A DNA stretch of 8,171 nucleotides from Bacteroidota bacterium. GTDB lineage: Bacteria > Bacteroidota > Bacteroidia > Bacteroidales > VadinHA17. The notes below the pieces were generated by a model. That model did not search any database and had not been told where the DNA came from. It saw nothing but the letters and a program-made list of their open reading frames with translations. Below are positions 6,470 to 8,171 of this stretch, piece by piece (position 1 is the first letter of the stretch; the number at the start of each line of letters is the position of its first letter). Both the position numbers and the translations under genes were made by a program. The stretch is from positions 1 to 8,171 of the forward strand of contig VGGM01000050.1 in the NCBI GenBank assembly GCA_016868515.1, written 5' to 3'.

Positions 6470-7888
6470 CTACCTTCTCCCGCTTGAGGAAGTCGAACTG
6501 GTTCTTCCACTGGATGAGGAACTTGAAGTCCCCGAGCTCACCGACCTTCCTGATGATGATGATGATGATCCGGATGAACTAACCGACCTTCCTGAACTAA
6601 TCGAAGAACTTCCCGAACTGATTGATCGTCCTGAAGAGACTGACGAGCCTGAAGAGACTGAACTCCGGCCTGAATTAACCGGTATTGAGACTGAAGAGCC
6701 TGAAGAGGAACGTCCGGTACTGACAGAACTGTTCACGGAAGTGTTGATCCTGCTCTGAGTCGATGTTACCGATTGTGTCCTGTTCACCGGCACCGACGAA
6801 CCTGTTGATACACTTCTGTTTACCTGTCCTGACGAACCGCTGTTCACACCGGTTGATGTGCGGTTTGTGGTGGTTCCCGCCCCGGATATCACCCTGGTTG
6901 TTGAAGATCCCTGACCGGTTGTGGTTGAAGTTGTATTCGTCCTGCTGTTATTGTATGAGGGTCGTGTGGTAACCCTCGGATTACTGTAGGTGGGGGTGTA
7001 GGTCCTGTCGGTTGTTGTGTATCCCGGTCTGACAGACTGGCCTGTCTGGTTCGTTTGTGAAGCTGCACTGCGTCTCGAACCGTCAACATCAAGGGTAACC
7101 CCCGAACGTCCGGTTGAGAGTGAGGTACCCGTTCCGGTTAATGCGTCTGTATCTGATGCAACCCTCCTCGATTCAGTGCCAGCCGGTGAGCCGCCGGCAG
7201 GCTGCACGTTTCTCCTGCTGCCCAAACCTGGTTCATTTACCCCTGCCCGTCTGTCACCGTTCAATGCAAAGCTGTTGGTAGAAGTACTGTAGGTCTGCCT
7301 TCTTGCTACCGCAAGGTTTGATTCAGGCCGTGAGCCATAATAGTAGTACGAAGGATAGTAAAAATATCCGCCACCGTACCGGTTGTAGTAACCAGAGTAT
7401 CCCCAGTAGAAGGGAGAGTAATATGAGTAGTAAGAGTGGTAAGGCATATATGACGGATAGTACCAGTAATCGTAATAACCTCCATACAGATAGGGAGTAT
7501 GGTAGTAGAATGGAGAATATGCATAGTAAAACGGATCTCTCCAGTACGGATAGAAGTAACTTCCATAGAACCTGCTAATCCTGTATGAGTATGGCATCCC
7601 GTCGTAATACTCGAAAGGGCTCGACTGGTCATTGTCATATACTGCAACCTCCTCCTGATATTCAACATTGTCATTGTAATAGTCCGATACCAGGGTGTCG
7701 GCACTGTAAACATTGTTGTAATATTCACCTGCTGCAGCTGGATTCTGAGAAGCAGGTACCTGTGATGCAATTGCTGCATCCGATGCCCTGTAGTAAAGAT
7801 CATCTGCATCTGCTCCCATATACAACATTGACGAGCAGGAACTTAAGATCATTACCATTATTGACCCTATATAAACCGGTGCTTTCAT
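6470..7888 (-). CDS. Tyr-rich, Ser/Arg-repeat lipoprotein of unknown function
   Basis: A 472-residue protein with four zones. A lipoprotein signal (residues 1-18) ends in the lipobox LSSC with C18 as lipidation site. An acidic, Tyr-containing segment spans about 19-89. Residues 90-189 (bases 7322-7621) contain 38 tyrosines in 100 plus many Phe, Trp, Pro and Gly. A long Ser/Thr/Gly/Arg-rich tail holds five Arg-Arg pairs between 196 and 273. Residues 387-472 hold 50 serines and seven GRS/GRT/GRR repeats. No catalytic domain is visible. Bacteroidota proteins of this look are sometimes misnamed vitellogenin-like. It could be a surface adhesive or scaffold, or a periplasmic structural protein, but the function is not known. 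The frame is open to a GTG at 7972, but the strong AGGGAGGA upstream of ATG 7888 and the lipobox set the start. Confidence 0.85.
   Translation of the reverse strand: MKAPVYIGSIMVMILSSCSSMLYMGADADDLYYRASDAAIASQVPASQNPAAAGEYYNNVYSADTLVSDYYNDNVEYQEEVAVYDNDQSSPFEYYDGMPYSYRISRFYGSYFYPYWRDPFYYAYSPFYYHTPYLYGGYYDYWYYPSYMPYHSYYSYYSPFYWGYSGYYNRYGGGYFYYPSYYYYGSRPESNLAVARRQTYSTSTNSFALNGDRRAGVNEPGLGSRRNVQPAGGSPAGTESRRVASDTDALTGTGTSLSTGRSGVTLDVDGSRRSAASQTNQTGQSVRPGYTTTDRTYTPTYSNPRVTTRPSYNNSRTNTTSTTTGQGSSTTRVISGAGTTTNRTSTGVNSGSSGQVNRSVSTGSSVPVNRTQSVTSTQSRINTSVNSSVSTGRSSSGSSVSIPVNSGRSSVSSGSSVSSGRSISSGSSSISSGRSVSSSGSSSSSSGRSVSSGTSSSSSSGRTSSTSSSGRR
6473..6730 (-). repeat. Ser-rich tandem repeat tail with GRS motif
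   Basis: Codes for residues 387-472 of the lipoprotein. Imperfect units of the form S-V-S-S-G-(S/R)-S recur, with seven GRS/GRT/GRR motifs. At DNA level CCTGAAGAGACTGA occurs twice, 18 bases apart (6630-6643 and 6648-6661). This suggests growth by unequal recombination or slippage. Confidence 0.8.
6551..6568 (-). repeat. In-frame (TCA)6 microsatellite
   Basis: Six perfect TGA units on the plus strand read as six TCA serine codons (residues 441-446) on the minus strand. Slippage would change the serine count but not the frame. The same serine tail elsewhere uses mixed codons, so the run looks recently expanded. Confidence 0.85.
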
Positions 7889-7958
7889 TTTGTCCTCCCT
7901 CTGTTTGGTTTTCCCGTTGAATATGCACAAATACTGTACCAAGATAGTGTTTCTACGG
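7889..7958 (-). other. Intergenic gap between the two low-complexity genes
   Basis: Seventy bases separate the TAG of the upstream partial gene from the ATG of the Tyr-rich lipoprotein. Apart from the ribosome binding site, I see no hairpin followed by a T run and no clear TTG/TAnnTTTG promoter pair, so read-through cotranscription is possible. Confidence 0.4.
7893..7900 (-). promoter_or_regulatory. Strong ribosome binding site fixing lipoprotein start
   Basis: AGGGAGGA on the minus strand lies 4 bases from the ATG at 7888, with the GGAGG core at 5-6 bases. It is the best Shine-Dalgarno match in the window, unusual for Bacteroidota, and it decides the start against the longer frame that begins at GTG 7972. 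Confidence 0.7.
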
Positions 7959-8171
7959 CTAATCTGTATCACTCTTTTTCACACGCCTTGAGTCAGATGA
8001 TTTGGTGGCTGTTCCGGTGTCGCTCTTCTTGGCCGTGGTAGTGGCTCTTCGGTCAGTTGAACTACTCTGAACACTACCCGAAGTTTTACCTGTCTGGGTG
8101 GTGGTTCTGCGGTCAGAACCTGAACTTACCGTTGTGCTCTTGTTGTTGCCGGTATTCGTATTGGTTGTCTG
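7959..8171 (-). CDS. C-terminal fragment of Thr/Ser/Arg-rich repeat protein
   Basis: The frame is open from the right edge to TAG at 7959-7961 and gives 70 C-terminal residues; the start lies outside the window. The fragment has no hydrophobic segment and is built from Ser, Thr, Lys, Arg, Asp and Gly. Arg-Arg pairs at fragment positions 21-22, 41-42 and 62-63 recur every 20-21 residues in the settings GSDRRTTT, STDRRATTT and SDSRRVKK, so it is a tandem repeat protein. The corresponding DNA around 8041-8065 and 8101-8125 is also alike. Similar Arg-Arg settings (GDRR, GSRR, ESRR) occur in the Tyr-rich lipoprotein downstream, which suggests related proteins or a shared surface context. The real-gene call rests on frame, repeat periodicity and position directly upstream on the same strand. 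The function is unknown. Confidence 0.7.
   Translation of the reverse strand, partial: QTTNTNTGNNKSTTVSSGSDRRTTTQTGKTSGSVQSSSTDRRATTTAKKSDTGTATKSSDSRRVKKSDTD

Noticed and set aside
6551..6568. (TCA)6 as an on/off phase-variation switch
   Set aside because: Gain or loss of whole triplets keeps the frame, so the gene would not be switched off.
6473..6730. Repeat region as a CRISPR array
   Set aside because: Units are short, imperfect, coding and without unique spacers; they follow the codon pattern of the serine-rich tail.
7306..7809. 167-codon minus-strand open frame rich in Thr, Ile and Met
   Set aside because: It is an off-frame shadow of the Tyr-rich segment: TAY codons shifted by one base give Thr/Ile/Met, and there is no independent start signal.
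7889..7972. 28-residue N-terminal extension of the Tyr-rich lipoprotein from GTG 7972
   Set aside because: It would bury the lipobox signal, overlaps the stop of the upstream gene, and contains the strong ribosome binding site that serves ATG 7888.

Overview
The window looks like chromosomal DNA of a member of the Bacteroidota, probably an anaerobic or environmental Bacteroidales-like lineage. This is inferred from gene content: an OMPP1/FadL-type barrel of the Bacteroidota style, a Tyr-rich plus Ser/Arg-rich lipoprotein, a WbqC-family protein, and the pair of a Tat-exported DUF362 protein with a membrane polyferredoxin. Shine-Dalgarno sequences are weak or absent at several genes. No RNA gene, CRISPR array, insertion sequence or phage remnant is visible, and no gene-free stretch exceeds 90 bases.

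Left block (1-2291, minus strand): a tight two-gene unit. The DUF362 protein with a Tat signal (1371-2291) is followed 5 bases later by a membrane polyferredoxin (1-1365) that resembles NapH joined to NapG/MauM and runs off the left edge. Together they look like a membrane electron-transfer module with a periplasmic partner.

Middle block (2378-4984, plus strand): divergent from the left block across an 86-base gap are larC and larB, which encode two of the three enzymes that build the nickel-pincer nucleotide (NPN) cofactor of lactate racemase LarA. A WbqC-family gene starting at TTG follows closely. larE and larA are not in the window. The DUF362 protein next door carries an H-x9-K motif that resembles the cofactor-anchoring motif of LarA as I remember it, which raises the speculative idea of an exported NPN-like enzyme.

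Right block (4956-8171, minus strand): three genes read leftward. They are the 3' end of a Thr/Ser/Arg-rich protein with ~20-residue repeats (7959-8171, partial), a lipoprotein with a 100-residue segment containing 38 tyrosines and a Ser-rich repeat tail (6470-7888), and an OMPP1/FadL-like outer-membrane barrel (4956-6431). The barrel gene overlaps wbqC tail-to-tail by 29 bases. The block looks like a cell-envelope or surface-protein unit. Its two low-complexity proteins share Arg-Arg motifs and may be diverged relatives.
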